NCBI GenBank assembly: GCA_034008185.1
Contig: CM067081.1
Coordinates: 79,938,765 to 80,002,764, forward strand
Source: Gorsachius magnificus
Taxonomy: Eukaryota > Chordata > Aves > Pelecaniformes > Ardeidae
DNA: 64,000 nt
Reading direction: 5' to 3'
The stretch's first letter is position 1. Every line of letters starts with the position of its first letter. The notes under the pieces were generated by a model. That model saw only the letters and a program-made list of their open reading frames with translations, made no database searches and had not been told where the DNA came from. A program made the position numbers and the translations under genes. Below are positions 49,903-63,086 of this stretch, in pieces.

Positions 49903-51949
49903 ATTTCATAATCACAAAACAAAGGTTAAAGGTATGATGACAGAAAAGTGCTGAAACACCTCAAATTTGCTGAACTTACCTCAGTTTATGATCTGAGGAG
50001 GTCTACAGGATATAGCTGTTCTGCTCTCACTAATCTTGTACCAGCTCATTCTCAACAGCTACTCATCCAGCACAACTCATAGGAACTAAAGAGCTAATCA
50101 TTAATTGTTTAAAATAAAAAAACAACAACAACAACAACAACAAAAAAGACAGAGAGACAGAAAGAATACCAAGCTTCAGAAGACTTAATATAACTTCCAC
50201 TAGGTTAAGGATTTTGTTAGGCTGATTTCAAAATATCTTCACCATTTTCTAAATACTATAAACATATAAAAAATAACTGGAAAATAAGAATTAAATCCTA
50301 GTCTTGCTGAATGCAAAAGAAACATTCCTCCTGACTAATTCAGGGAAAAACCTTACAGTTTTCTCAATGTATTCTGTCAAAAAAAAGTGTCCTTCTATAC
50401 ACTGCAAACTTCTTTGTAGGTGAACTGAGGAAATTTGCATTCAGTGTCAACCTAATAACAGAAAGTAAGACATCCTGTGCCCCAGCACAGGTAGGTGTTT
50501 CAGTTCAAATTTTGCATATCTCTAAGAATTAAGAATAATAGCTGTATTTTTCTTTGTGTCACTTGAAAAAAAGAAATCTGTTCAACAAGTATGCTGCATC
50601 ATTGCACTTCTCGTACGAAACTGAGAGAAGGAGGAAACTGTAATTGTAGAATATTGAAGATATTGTGTGACTGAGAATGACTGAAACATAACAATAAAGT
50701 GATATATTTTCTACATTCACTTTCCTACTGAATTCAAGTGTTAAAAACTTCGTGACATCTTTTGGGAGGCAAAGTGATAAAACCTTTCAGTGACTGAGAT
50801 GGGATTGCCTGGGGATTTAATTTATGAATCATGTGAAGTTGAATCTGGTTTTTAAATAAAAACTTGGCAGATATTTCATTTTTCTTGTTCTGCAATGGTG
50901 TCATATTTTTTTGTAATGAAGGATTTAGCTCTGCTGATTGGCCCTTGCTGAGGACTACTTCAAACTAAAAACTGTGAAAAGAGGATATGTTTTGAAAAAT
51001 GATTTATGAGATTTCTATCGGTACATTAAGATGGCAAGGACTGATGTATTCAAGTAATGTTGCTGATTTTTCCACCCAGTAGAAGTAAGGAAAGGTCTAT
51101 CCCAGTAAAATGTTTTGAAAAAGACCACTCAGTAGTCTTGTTCTGGAGCACAGCAGACCTAACACAAAATCTGCCTAGTGGAAATTCTCGCTGAAGTTAC
51201 TCAAAAGCCCAGTGCCTTCTGTCCACTCTTTCTTTCTGTGCATGGGTTTTCCTCACAGCCTGGAGTCCTGGACAAGTGTTTCAGTGCCACCTGAAAATCC
51301 CAGCCTTTGCAACCAGCCCAGAAGCAGTGGGCAGAAACTGAGTCAGTCATAGTCAGAACTGGGGACTGTGGAATAATTTTCTGTACACAACCTCTTCATA
51401 TCCTTCTCATTGAAAACTGTCAATTTTTTCTTTTCCCTCTCTCTCCTTCTCTCTCCCAGTTTCTTTCTCCCTTTGCAGTCTCTGATCTTCCATATTCATA
51501 CACTTTAGAAAATGCACAGTATTACTGCAATATGTTTGTTATGACACAGTTTAACCAGTTGAGAATTTTCTACTTTCAAGATTACAGCACTATGGTTTCT
51601 AAAATACACAAAGCAGACAAACAGTGGTTCTATATTGCTACTAATGAGAAGTAGTCTACTGTTTTTTCTTATCTCACTGACAAACTTTTCATAATAAAGA
51701 TAATCAAATTAACTTTATGTTGATTTAATAGATTGCTTTTATTTCATATGCTGTTTATTTTTTTCTAACATCTTTTTTTTTTTTTTCACAGATCTGACTT
51801 AGACCAGAACATCAGCTCTCATGAATATGTCTCCATAACAACAGATAGCATAGGCAATACATGGGAGTGGGAAGGAGGCAGAGGGGGAAATGGGGAGCAA
51901 TTCAACATGTTTTTCTTCAGCCAGGCATGATGTGTGTTTCCTTTTTGCA
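49903..51949. other. Non-coding stretch between two CR1 copies
   Basis: It contains a CAA repeat (50121-50143) and a T-run (about 51773-51787). The frame at 51307-51654 (115 codons) shows no domain. Confidence 0.5.
50121..50143. repeat. CAA trinucleotide microsatellite
   Basis: Seven consecutive AAC/CAA units embedded in an A-rich stretch. Confidence 0.95.
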
Positions 51950-53301
51950 TCTACAGGCCAGTTAGTCTCATCTCCATCCCAGGAAAGGTGATGGAACAAC
52001 TCATTTTGGATGTCATCTCTAAGCAAGGGAAGAAAAAGAAAGTTATCAGGAGTACCCAACATGGATTCACTAAGGGGAAATCATGCCTGACCAATCTGAT
52101 AGCCTTCTATGATGGCATGACCGGCTGGGTAGATGAGGGGAAAGCTGTGGATGTTGTCTACCTTGACTTCAGCAAGGCTTTTGACACTGTCTCCCGTAAC
52201 ATCTTCATAGGGAAGCTCAAGAAGTATGGGTTGGATGAGTGGACAGTGAGGTGGATTGGGAACTGGCTGAATGGCAGGGCTCAGAGGGTTCTGATCGGCG
52301 GGGCAGAGTCCAGTTGGAGGTCGGTAGCTAGTGGGGTTCCCCAGGGCTCAGTACTCGGCCCAGTCTTGTTCAACTTGTTCATCAATGACCTGGACGAAGG
52401 GACAGAGTGTACCATCAGCAAGTTCACTGATGACACAAAACTGGGAGGAGTGGCTGATATGCCAGAGGGCTGTGCTGCCATTCAGCAGGGCCTGGACAGG
52501 CTGGAGAGTTGGGCGGAGAGGAACCTGATGAAATTCAACAAGGGCAAGTGCCGAGTGCTGCACCTGGGGAGGTCGAACCCCATGCACCAGTACAGGCTGG
52601 GGGCTGACCTGCTGGGAAGCAGCTCTGCCAAGAGGGACCTGGGAGTCCTGGTGGATGACAAGCTGACCATGAGGCAGCAGTGTGCCCTTGTTGCCAAGAA
52701 GGTCAATGGTATCCTGGGGTGCATTAAGAGGAGTGTGGCCAGCAGGTCGAGGGAGGTTATCCTCCCCCTCTACTCTGCCCTGGTGAGACTCCACCTGGAG
52801 TACTGTGTCCAGTTCTGGGCTCCCCAGTTCAGGAAAGATGAGGAACTCCTAGAAAGAGTCCAGAGGAGGGCAACAAAGATGATGAGGGGACAGGAGCATC
52901 TCCCCTATCAGGAAAGGCTGAGGGAGCTGGGCCTGTTTAGCCTGAAGAAGAGAAGACTGAGAGGGGATCTCATTAACACATACAAATATCTCAAGGGTGG
53001 GCATCACGAGGACGGAGCCAGACTCTTCTAAGTGGTGGCCCATGACAGGACAAGGGGCAATGAGCACAAACTGAAGCATCAGACATTTCAGTTGAATGTG
53101 AGGAAGAACTTCTTTACTCTGAGGGTGACGGAGCACTGGAACAGGCTGCCCAGGGGGGTTGTGGAGTCTCCTTCTCTGGAGATATTCAAAGCCTGCCTGG
53201 ATGAAGTCTTGTGTAACATGCTCTAGGAGAACCTGCTTTAGCAGGGGGGTTGGACTAGATGATCTTCAGAGGTGCCTTCCAACCCCAACCATTCTGTGAT
53301 T
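51950..53301 (+). mobile_element. CR1 LINE with reverse-transcriptase domain, 5'-truncated
   Basis: A 1.35-kb CR1 copy. It starts inside ORF2 at the RPVSL-coding region, runs through the reverse-transcriptase core and C-terminal domain, and ends with the 3' untranslated GGTTGGACTAGATGATC block (53248-53264) and a single ATTCTGTGATT tail unit (53291-53301). The endonuclease domain and ORF1 are missing. It is the largest transposon in the window. Its 3' end differs from the 33.7-kb and 49.4-kb copies, so at least three CR1 lineages are represented. Confidence 0.96.
51952..53226 (+). pseudogene. CR1 ORF2 reverse transcriptase, truncated, one premature stop
   Basis: One frame stays open from 51934 (15 bp of flank) to a TAA at 53029-53031, then continues in the same frame to the natural-looking end at 53224-53226. 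Visible landmarks, numbered from 51934, are HGF (43-45), LDFSKAFD with the first catalytic Asp (77-84), [14 protein letters not shown] (133-146) and FTDD with the paired catalytic Asp (164-167). Known CR1 enzymes usually have FADD there; Thr in place of Ala is a small departure. The C-terminal [12 protein letters not shown]...VQRRATKM region follows. The TAA falls in the C-terminal domain, after the polymerase core. The lack of the endonuclease and 5' end makes the copy inactive as an autonomous element. Long frames on the other strand here (such as 52348-52794) are shadows. Confidence 0.93.
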
Positions 53302-53883
53302 TACTGAATGTTACCAAATTTCTAATGCTACATCTTTGTTCCTTATCTATAGAATATTCAATGGTGCAATATTAAGATTTTATGCCATAAGAGTTTGGGA
53401 TAATGACTTCAATCCTTAGGAAGAGCAATCCAACAAGGCATCCCCCAAGGAAATCAGATGAAAATTTCATGCCACACTTCCCTATCCCATCCTGCAATAG
53501 TTCATGTACTACAGAAAGTTTATTTTAGGTACATATTGTTGCATATATAACAGGGATTTATCTTCTGGATTATATATTTCTATCCATAACTTCAATGTAA
53601 GATTGGGGAAGATAACACGGATTTGTAAAAGCTCTGGGTGGGTTTTTTTTGCTTTTTTTACAAGAAATTATATTTGGTTTTAGTTTGCTTCATGTGTGTG
53701 TCCCAGAATTAACCATTAATCATTAATCATTTCCAAAACATAGGGAGATTTGAAGAGTAACGATATATTCAAGAGGAATTCCTGTTTGAAACAACAGCTT
53801 TAAGATTGACTGCTTCACATTACATCTCTGCAGCGTGACAGTATTTTATCAGTGATATAAATATATGCAGTAACTATATGCAT

Positions 53884-53917
53884 ATACTTAAGAATATAGG
53901 ATACTTAAGAATATAGG
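53884..53917. repeat. Perfect 17-bp tandem duplication
   Basis: ATACTTAAGAATATAGG occurs twice in a row (53884-53900, 53901-53917) without a mismatch. A recent slippage duplication is the simple explanation; it may be polymorphic in the species. Confidence 0.95.
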
Positions 53918-56093
53918 AACCTTTTATTTGTAAGTCTTATTCTTACATGATTTATTTAATCAATTTTATGCATTTATTTTTTTAATACAAAAAAATTCTG
54001 GGTTTAAATAAGGAACATTTCTTCCTAAGGGTAAATCGAAAAAGAACTGACACAACAGTAAGAAACCAGACTTTTTGATTTAAATTTGATTTAAAAATAC
54101 ATTGTAGTTAGTGCTCACTTCTAAATAAACTATCATCTAACCCATGGGCCAGAGACCTGAAGTCCTAACTTATCCAAATCCTTTCAAATTACAAGACTTT
54201 AAAATTGTGACTGACCTATTTTCAAAAGACTTTTCTTATCAACATTTCAGAAGAAATACAGATTTTACTTAAAGATCTTATGAATTTTGCTTTTATCATG
54301 TACAGCCTGAGAGAACTTAAAATAAATTTTCCACCTTCATGAACACAGTTTTATGTGTGCTTCACATAATAAATAATAAGTGAATAGTCCTGGGATAAAG
54401 GCATATTTTTAATTGTGATTTAAAGAAAAAAAGAAAGCAAATCAACAACATATAATATTTTTCATCCACATGTCAAAAATATAGGGTTAGTAAGTCCAGG
54501 TAGTTGACATCAAATTCAATTAACTTAAAATGTTAAGTAAGTTAATTCCTAGTTATTAAAAAGTTGAATCTCTATGGACAGACTAAGAACCCTTATGTGT
54601 GATACAAATCCCATGCACCTACTTTTGGGTCAGCTTCAGAAGAAGCAGATGGCATAACAAGAAAAGTTTTGCAACCAAAATTAAATATTTATGAGTCTCT
54701 CAGAAATTTGTGTTGAGAAAAATGGTATAAATTTTATAGCAATGAAATGAACGTAAATAGTGAGAGATCAAGTTAGGCTTTCCGCTCCCTCTGCTCAAAA
54801 CCTTTGTGACTCCATGCATCATTGTGCTTTGTTGTTACAAGCAGTGGTGTACAGTGTTATTGCCTTCACAACAACAAAGCACAGGGAATATTAGCAGTGG
54901 TGGGAATACAAAAATATGTGTGGGATATGAAAAAATATTTGTTGCAGACACATGAGAAGCATCCACGTTGCTCTTATGAAAGATACAGTCATTATTGTAA
55001 TCAAAGTGGGGGTTTTGAAAATTGATTTTTAAAGCTCCTTTCACATTTATATATGAGTGCTCTAGAAATATTGAATACTAATATAATATTAATCTTACTT
55101 AAGATTGAATGGCATTTGTAGTAGGTTGAAAATGATCATTCTTCAATTATACTGTTTTAGCCATGGCACAGAACAATAATATACTCAGAAAAACAATTTT
55201 TTATTTTATTCTGTCTAGGTAAAAAACAAGACAACAATAAACAAACTTACAACAACATTATCATCTCGTAATTAAATGATGACAGTATTCCCAAAGGTGT
55301 GCAATTCTTCTAGATACAGGATTTCTGCCAAGAATGCCTTGGAAGGCTTACATAGCTCGATGGGTGTTGTTTGCCAACCTGATGTGATTTTTCTCTCACT
55401 GAACCTGTTTCATTAATTTGATGTGTGAGAAATAAATATTTGCTGTGCAATTAACTGGAGATTATTATGGTCTAATGGAACTTTCCCATACAAACAGATG
55501 CTTGGCCCTTTAGATGCATAAAAAGCACATCAGCACTTGGTAAAAAGAATGAAGCTGTGGGGAAAATACTGTAAAGGACAATCAAGTGATGAACAAATTT
55601 GATGCACATGTAATAGTTTTGGATTTGTTTAACTGAGGTAGCAAAGAAAAAAATGACAGTTACCATGTGTGCAGATATATTTGCCAAAGCTGTAGAAATT
55701 ATATTGAAGGTATAGCCAGTAAAAGTAACAATTTTTTTTTACAAAAATACATGCCCTTGTTCTCAGTGTCATATATTTATCTTACATACACAATATTTTA
55801 TAAGACTAATTATTTGTATGTCCCAATAAAACATGAAAAAAAGACACAGAAAATTATGGGCTGAAAATCATAGTACTTAATAGCCAAGACATTTTTTGCC
55901 CATGCTATAGCAAAATAAAAAGATACATTCACTGTATTATCTAGAATGCAAATGGCTGAAAAGGGAAGTTAGACATCTTACTCCTATACATTTAGCCACT
56001 TCCCAACTGAGGGATTTGATCTAACAGTACTTTTGGTGGTAGTACAATACATGGCACATCATAGTTCAAAAATTATGATCTCTTCAGCTAAGG

Positions 56094-56110
56094 TAAGTAA
56101 GTAAGTAAAT
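56094..56110. repeat. GTAA microsatellite
   Basis: Four to five GTAA/AAGT units followed by related AAATAAATTAGTTAATTAG sequence. Confidence 0.85.
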
Positions 56111-57969
56111 AAATTAGTTAATTAGTTAACACGTAACTAAGGGGAAGCCCTGGACGGTAGCTGCTCCTAACACTGCACTTCAGAGACAGCACATTTCTAA
56201 CAAGACTAATATAGTGTACGCAAAGTAAAAATGTACAAATAAAACTGAGAAACTACAGAAACCAAGAAAACATCAAGCACATCAAGCAGATAAATTGTTA
56301 TTAATTCTGTCTCTAACATACATGGAAATGTTCAGCCTACAGCAAGGTGGTTTAGGTATTCAGTTAGAACTTAATGGTCCACCTCTTTTAAAGTCTCCAT
56401 GCACTGTTTTAAGTTTTATGTTCATGTTTGCACAACTGGTAAAAGACTTCCTACAGTACAAGCTAGCAGAGGTAGTTATGCTCAGTGTTGATAAAAAAAG
56501 AGGAACTGTACATCCAATTCAAGCAAAATAAAGCTCCGTAAATTTCTCCTGCAATAGTATGGAACACTTAAAACAAAAATGTAAATCTAAATACATACAT
56601 CTAAATCCAAATCTCTATCTATATGCATGAATAGTTATACGTAATAAAATGGGTAAAAAGCAAAATGTTTTGGAACACCTTATTTCTGAAACCTCTCCAA
56701 ATGTCCCTATCTTTCTTTAATGCCAGCCACCAGTACAGGAGGTTCCTTGGAAGTCTCTAGATCCAAGAGTAGATCTTTCTTCCCATAGAAAGAAGGTTCA
56801 AACATCTTAGTACAATGCAGTCAGAAACAAGATACAAAAGCACCTACTCCATAATTCTTGAGAATTACTTTTGTATGGAGACTCACTTGTTAGAGCTGTG
56901 AGGTAAGTTAAAATACCAAGACATGTTAAAATAAACTGGGTAATGCTTAGGCTTTGAATCTTGATCTGAAGGCTCTAGACACTACACAGTTTTAAAACAT
57001 TGATTATATTACCAGTGTTCTTTAATATAACTATGAAATTAATTTAAAACTAAATACATTAAAGAACATTCTGGCTCCAAAGGTCAGCATTGAAAAACAA
57101 AGAAACAACAAAATTTAAGCTAGATAGTGGACTGTAAACTGGAGAAAGGAATAATATTACTATTATTATATTATATATCACTACTCAATAAGCAAACTCC
57201 ATTCTCACTAATTCTGTGGTCACCATCCTGTGTGTTGAAGGCTTACTGTCTCAAAAAAAAAAGTGTGCTAATTTATCAAGGTCTATAGGCTCAAGAAAGC
57301 TTAACCAAATTTTTCTGTTCTGTGAACAAATGCTAACTCAGAATAAGGCACAGATCTCTATGCTTGAAGGAATTGAGAAAGGCAAAAAATATCTATACTT
57401 TATGAAGTCTAGGTCTTTTAAATGATAGATTAGGTTTGTTCTGAAAAGTACCTAATGCATAAATGATGAATATGAACGTGGAGAAGGAAGTATAAAGACA
57501 GATTAAGAAAATTAGTCAGGTGAATGGAGCAGTAGCAAAGAAAGAGGCTCACTGAATGGCTTAGTAACATTAGAAATTATGTTCAACACAACAGATTAGT
57601 TGGCACATGCCTTTTCCACAGTCCAACACATTCCAAGCCACAGGCGATTCCTCCAGAAATCTCTCTTTGAACTATGGTATAGAACACATTACAATGAAAA
57701 GCTTTTATCCAAATGTAGTTCCCAAATACTTCCAATATGTAGTCTCATAGTGCAGGGGAGGAAATTTAAACAGAAAATTATTAGGTCTGGATCTCAACAT
57801 CAGAGGTGACATAATTTGTAAGGCAATTTACAGATGCTAATTTTCCTCCCTTTAGTTAAAAATTTCAGTAATGCAGCAAGACTTAGTTTCCAATCATAAA
57901 TGCTTATAATCCTTTGTCCTTGGTGCTTTTCCAGTGAGGCTTTGCTGCTTACATGCTCTGGCATTTCAG

Positions 57970-58202
57970 ACAACATGCATGCCTCGGTGTGAGTGTCCAG
58001 AGCTTCCCAGTGAGCAACTCCAGGAGAGCATTTTGTTTCCTGGCATTAACCTACTCCAGTCTCAGCCCTGAGCTGAGGTCAGCTGCAGGACCAAGGCTGG
58101 CTTTCAGCTATGTAGAAAGTGCTAAGGAGAAAGACACCTGGAAGAGTTGCACTGTGAGAGATGACAGAAAGGTGACATCCTCCCTGAAAACCAAATACTG
58201 TG
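57970..58202 (+). other. Candidate exon, open reading frame, unknown protein
   Basis: An acceptor-like CATTTCAG ends at 57969 and a strong donor GTAAGTGA starts at 58203, giving a 233-bp interval. One forward frame (from 57953) is open through it, ending at the TAA inside the donor. The encoded residues (containing LTYSSLSPELRSAAGPRL and KEKDTWKSCTVRDD) are unlike the AT-rich noise around, but I recognise no domain. The interval is also richer in G and C than its flanks. It could be an exon of a lineage-specific transcript, a lncRNA exon, or chance. An alternative acceptor (CTTTTCCAG) ends at 57934. Confidence 0.3.
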
Positions 58203-59733
58203 GTAAGTGATCTTCCAGACCTAGAGGTGGGTAACAATAATCCTGCTGGGGTTTTACTCGCCCTGTGAGTGGCACATTCAGTTTTGCTGATGTTTCTGAA
58301 ATGAGTCAGGATTACAGCCCTAGACCTGAGCACAGGGTAACGTCCAGCAGTGAGCAGGAAAGCTGTTGATTCCAGGGTCACATCTCTGTGAAGACACACA
58401 AAAACACGCAGACTGCTTCACCCCGACATTAAACCAAAGCGGTAACATCTCTTCATAGCTTCTCCACAATCAGAATCTCCCCCTGAAGCAACTTGCAGAG
58501 GAAACAGCAACCTCACAGCAAAGCTACGTTGCCAATGGTGCAGCAGAGGCGCAAGGATGTGCAGAGCTTAGAGGGCACCTGTGTCTGAAACAGTCCTTGC
58601 TAAAAAGGAGAAATGGGGGATTAATTTGCTATAGTATTTGCCACAAAATATTATAGTTTGTAACTGATAACTGAATGTCTTCACTGAAAAAAGGGCTATT
58701 AGATAAAGTGGGGCAGATAACATATTGATGTTAGGGAATATAACATGATTCCCCTTGTAATAGTATTCTGCCTCATGACACAATGCAGGCTTTTGTGATA
58801 TTGCGCATTACGATGAAGTAGCTACAAAACCAATATTCCATCTTAGGAAAAGGGAAATCCTTCTCCACAACTTTTTAAGAGAGCCTGTCCTGAGAACTGT
58901 AAAAACAATCAACCTAGTTAAAGGATTAAAGGAAGGCCACCTCATTTAGGGCCCCATGAATGTCATGTGGTTTCTTTGGTTAGCACTGTTTCTTTTGAGG
59001 GTTTCACAGACGGGTCTGTTTGCTTTCTGTTTACATTTGTTGCCAGTGGGAACTACGTACCTCTCATATCTCAACTGCTACTAGTAATAAAACAGCACAG
59101 CTGGGGCCAATTGAATAACGCAGTAACTGGCTGCATTAGAAAACGTTAGGGCTGTTGCAGTGATGACCAGGAAGAAAAGAAATATTAAAATAAAAAGTAG
59201 TAAAAAAACCCTGGCAATTGTTTATAACCAATGACAATAACATTACACCAAGACAGGTAATGGACAGAGGGTAAAAGGATGAACTGAAATTATGGTCAGC
59301 TCAGACTTCTTCAAAAGGCAACATGTTGGAAAATTTTTACCACCTGCTGAGTAGCTTTGACAAGTCACCCTCAGAAAAGGCTGCCTCCTTGCACTGAAAA
59401 GGAGAAGCTTGTCTTAAGACATATCAAATCTTGACCATTTAACTCTACCTTTCTAGCTCTCAAAGTCAAATCACAGATTTCTAATGAAAAATATGACTAC
59501 ATCTCCAACAATATTTGAGAAGTTTGTTAACGCTTTTCCAATTTCATCATAGCAAAGAAAGACAAAAAACTTAAAAAGACATTTTAAAACATTAATCTTC
59601 CCCTTAATACACTGCACAGACATATGACACAGACATACGAAATTGAACTTGCTACTTTCTTCAGCCATGGGCCCTGGTAATTTCAAAATAACCTGTCAAT
59701 CCTCCATCATGCATAACATACTTTACACTCTCC
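58203..59733. other. Non-coding stretch, unassigned
   Basis: The first 350 bp continue the moderately GC-rich patch of the candidate exon, including some CpG dinucleotides. The remainder is AT-rich with no recognised feature. Confidence 0.5.
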
Positions 59734-59990
59734 TCATCTCACTTTGCTTCTCCTCCTTCACCTTCCCCTTCCCCTTCTTCTGCTTCTGCTTCTCCTTCTC
59801 CTTCTCCTTCTGCTTCTCCTTCTGCTTCTTCTCTTTCTCCTTCTCCTTCTCCTTCTCCTTCTCCTTCTCCTTCTCCTTCTCCTCCTTCTCCTTTCCTAAA
59901 TTTTTCTTCCCTTTCCCCTCCCTTCCTCCGTCTTCTGTTCCTCTCCTTCTCCTTGTCCCTCTTCTCCCTCTCCCTTTACCTTTACCTCCA
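59734..59990. repeat. Polypyrimidine tract with CTTCTC hexamer core
   Basis: About 250 bp is almost purely C and T on the plus strand. The core (59835-59891) is a regular CTTCTC/TCCTTC hexamer array; the sides are imperfect CTT, CCT and CTGCTT units. It includes mirror-symmetric parts, a requirement for intramolecular triplex (H-DNA) formation. The apparent proteins over it, Phe/Ser-rich on plus and Lys/Glu-rich on minus (59723-60022), are translations of the repeat, not genes. Confidence 0.93.
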
Positions 59991-62900
59991 CAGACAGACT
60001 TCTGAAAGGCAAGATCACACACAAATTCACTTTTTCAGTATACATACATCTTCAATGACCTCTAAAATTAAAGAGTCTCAGGGAACAAGCACCTTTTAAC
60101 ATTAAGGAACAAACACAATCATGAAGCAGGAACTATGTTCGAGAGTCATATTTGACTCTGATTAAATTTTTTACATGAAAAACATAGCGCCTTGGTGACA
60201 CTTCAACACACCTCCCATCAAACAATACTGAGGCTTGTGCTATTTGACTAAAAATCACAAGTATCATCTTAAGACCAGCTGGAGCCCTTATCAATCTGCT
60301 GATGAAGACCTTTGGGCATACACTTAAAGCAAACAATTATGAACAGTATCTCCTACTTGACTTTAAAATGCATAAACCACACAGGAAGATAGTTGGGCCA
60401 ATTACTTGCAATTTATCATCTTATATTTTCATTAGAAGACCCTTCCATACTGAACTAACAGCAGCAACAAAACTTAAATGAGCTTTGTTGCATGTCAGCA
60501 AGCGTGCACTAGTGGAGACAGATGCTGTTCTGACCCCCACTTATTAGGAACTGACAGCTGGTTTAGATACCATCTGCCACCCTTTAGGGATGTCACCTGA
60601 GAGTGATGTTACTGATGCATCATGATGGCCAATTGCTGCCATTTATACAATACTTACGGTTCAGCAAATGGGGGCAGAATTTGAATGAAGAAAGCATTCT
60701 GCTACTACATCTGCTGCAGAAAATGTGGCTCCTAACCTGACCGGCTAGATAAAGTAAAAAGTTCCTAAAATATTTCTCATGTCAGAATAATATCTAATTC
60801 AATTTCAAAGAAAAAAATGAAACGCTGCTTTGTTTATCATCACAGTGATAAAGTACTATGGACTCACGACTATCAACTGAAGACTTTTAAGAATTTCCTG
60901 TCAGTCCTGTTATTTATAACTTACTAAAAGTAATGACCTTTTCTGTTATCTTCAGTGCTCTATCTTACAGCATAGATATCTTTTTTTTACTGTTTCCTCT
61001 TTACTACTCTAAGTAATTAGACATTTCTTAAATACAGTCCCTGCAGCACTCAGGAATGCTCTTTTGGGAGCTTAAACATTACAATTTAACTGTAATGCTC
61101 GCAGTTTTAAACTTCCTAGTCTTACACTTGCTGATTTAACACTCTCCTCCCATCCCACAAAAAAAAAAAAAAAGGAAAAAGAGAAACTGCCAGTTTTAAA
61201 TAGATAGATGATAGACTTAATAGACAGTATCAGGCCTCTTAGAGCACAGCCTTTTGGAAAAGCCAGACTTAGCCTGTTTTCCCCTGACTACCTGTACAGC
61301 TTTGTTCTAGCAGAGGCTACCCATGACCTTCAGATGCCATCATAACACTAACAAGACAAAGTATCAAGAGAGAAAAAAAGTGTTTCTCTTTTACACTGTA
61401 TAAGTAAATACTAGTTGCTGGTCTGAAAACCTTAGAAACCTATAGAATGCCAGATAACTATCCACATTTCTATAATATAAACCTCATTAAAGCAACAGTA
61501 ATAAAATTAGGAGTTTTAGTAAGTATATGCCTCTAGATCTAGTTTAAAATATGTGATAAATAAAAGCAAATTAAGCACTGCAGTGTGCATATCGTAATCT
61601 AAATATGGTAGAGGTGACAGAATTGGATACATTTTAATAACAACATAATGTGCTATGCCTAAAAACATAAACTGAAATTACATGGCTTTAATACTAGGTT
61701 TGTTTATACTTTCAAAAATCAGTATAATTAAAAAAATAATGATGTAAGAGACCAGAATAAGAGAACTATGTGCAATTCCATTATTCTTCCACATTCAACT
61801 GCTCAAACAGGACACGATGATCCTATACAAAGTACAAAATAGAACTGAAGCAGGGGAAAAAGAGGAGGGAAACAGAAGTGAAAGGTTGTCTACATTTATC
61901 TTTCCCAGCTTCCTCAGTCATCCCTCACACGATTACCTTACTTGCCATTGAATTGGTCAGGGGCCATCCATTATTAAATGCTGTTGAAAAGAATGTCAAT
62001 AATGCCCAAACTTCCTTTGCAAAAGCAGGATTTCCAAACATCAGAAGAATCTGTGCCTTAGCTTCCAAAGCACAAAGAGAAAGGCTGATGCCGTCAGTGA
62101 TTTCCTACTAGTGGAAAATGTATGACAGACACATAAAATCAAAGCATTACTTTTTCTTTTCAGGTTCACCCCTTTAGGACTACAGTATGGCTGGCCTCAA
62201 AGGCTCTATCAGATCTGACTATGAGACTGTTTGCCTCCTCCACAACAAGCTAATATCACATTGGGCCTTCAAATTTCTGGTGGATGGAAATATTACAGAA
62301 TGGGAAGAAATAGGACACTTTCTTTTTTGTTTAGTTTCGTTGCCATAAGCACACGATACAATCTGATAACCAGACACTTGCAGGCATTCTAAAGAGGCCC
62401 CTATTTCCAACAACAAATACCGTTCAGAACAGTTAACAGCACTGTGAGTTTAATGGAGATGGAAAATGACTTTGTTTTGCCTTGCTTTCAGCATTTTATT
62501 TTATTATTTTTTTTTCACTGAAAAACATTTATTGGCTCATGCGGTTCCAAATTTAGCTTCAGTTAGCCAGAACAAGGAGTTGTGTATGGCCAGATCTTCA
62601 GTTACAGTGAAGCACCTTCAGACTGAAACCTGGAGCCCTGCTCCCTCTATTCTGCTGCAGACCTTCCAGCATCTCCCTGTTACAACACGGTGGCTTGCAG
62701 CACCTTCCCTTTTGCCGGCTGTGTTACTGAATGAAAGTTGTGGTGGGTGCTTCTGCTGAACTCAGTCACATCGGTCCACATTGCTCTCGGATTGCATGGG
62801 GCCCTCATGGGGATTCACTTACAAAGAAAGAAACTTAGTTTAGAAAGACCATGTAGCATCAGAAATTGAAGAGTCAAGCCACAATTCTTGGCTTTCAACA

Positions 62901-63086
62901 GTCATTCAGGAACTAAGCAAGTTCAGTAGGATTTTTATAAGCTTTCTCTTTGACTCATGTACTTAAACTTTGCTTTTAGGTAACTACATGATATTTGTGA
63001 TATTGAGCCTAATTGCAAATTAAACATTTACTCACAGTGAGAACTGTTTACATAGAAAATACCCAGAGATTGAAAAGGAATTGTGA
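59991..63086. other. Non-coding stretch, unassigned
   Basis: No gene is recognised. It contains an A-run (about 61159-61173) and short GATA-like units (61201-61215). The frame at 62466-62759 (97 codons) shows no domain. A small rise in G and C occurs at about 62620-62820. Confidence 0.5.

Larger units (their letters stand above)
53302..57969. other. Non-coding stretch, unassigned
   Basis: No gene is recognised. It contains a 17-bp tandem duplication (53884-53917) and a GTAA microsatellite (about 56094-56110). The last part before 57970 (GCTTTGCTGCTTACATGCTCTGGCATTTCAG region) forms a moderate splice acceptor. Confidence 0.5.

Noticed and set aside
52281..53136. Minus-strand frames opposite the CR1 reverse transcriptase
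   Set aside because: They are antisense shadows of the real CR1 frame.
59723..60022. Lys/Glu-repeat protein on the minus strand and Phe/Ser-repeat protein on the plus strand
   Set aside because: Both are direct translations of the polypyrimidine hexamer tract.
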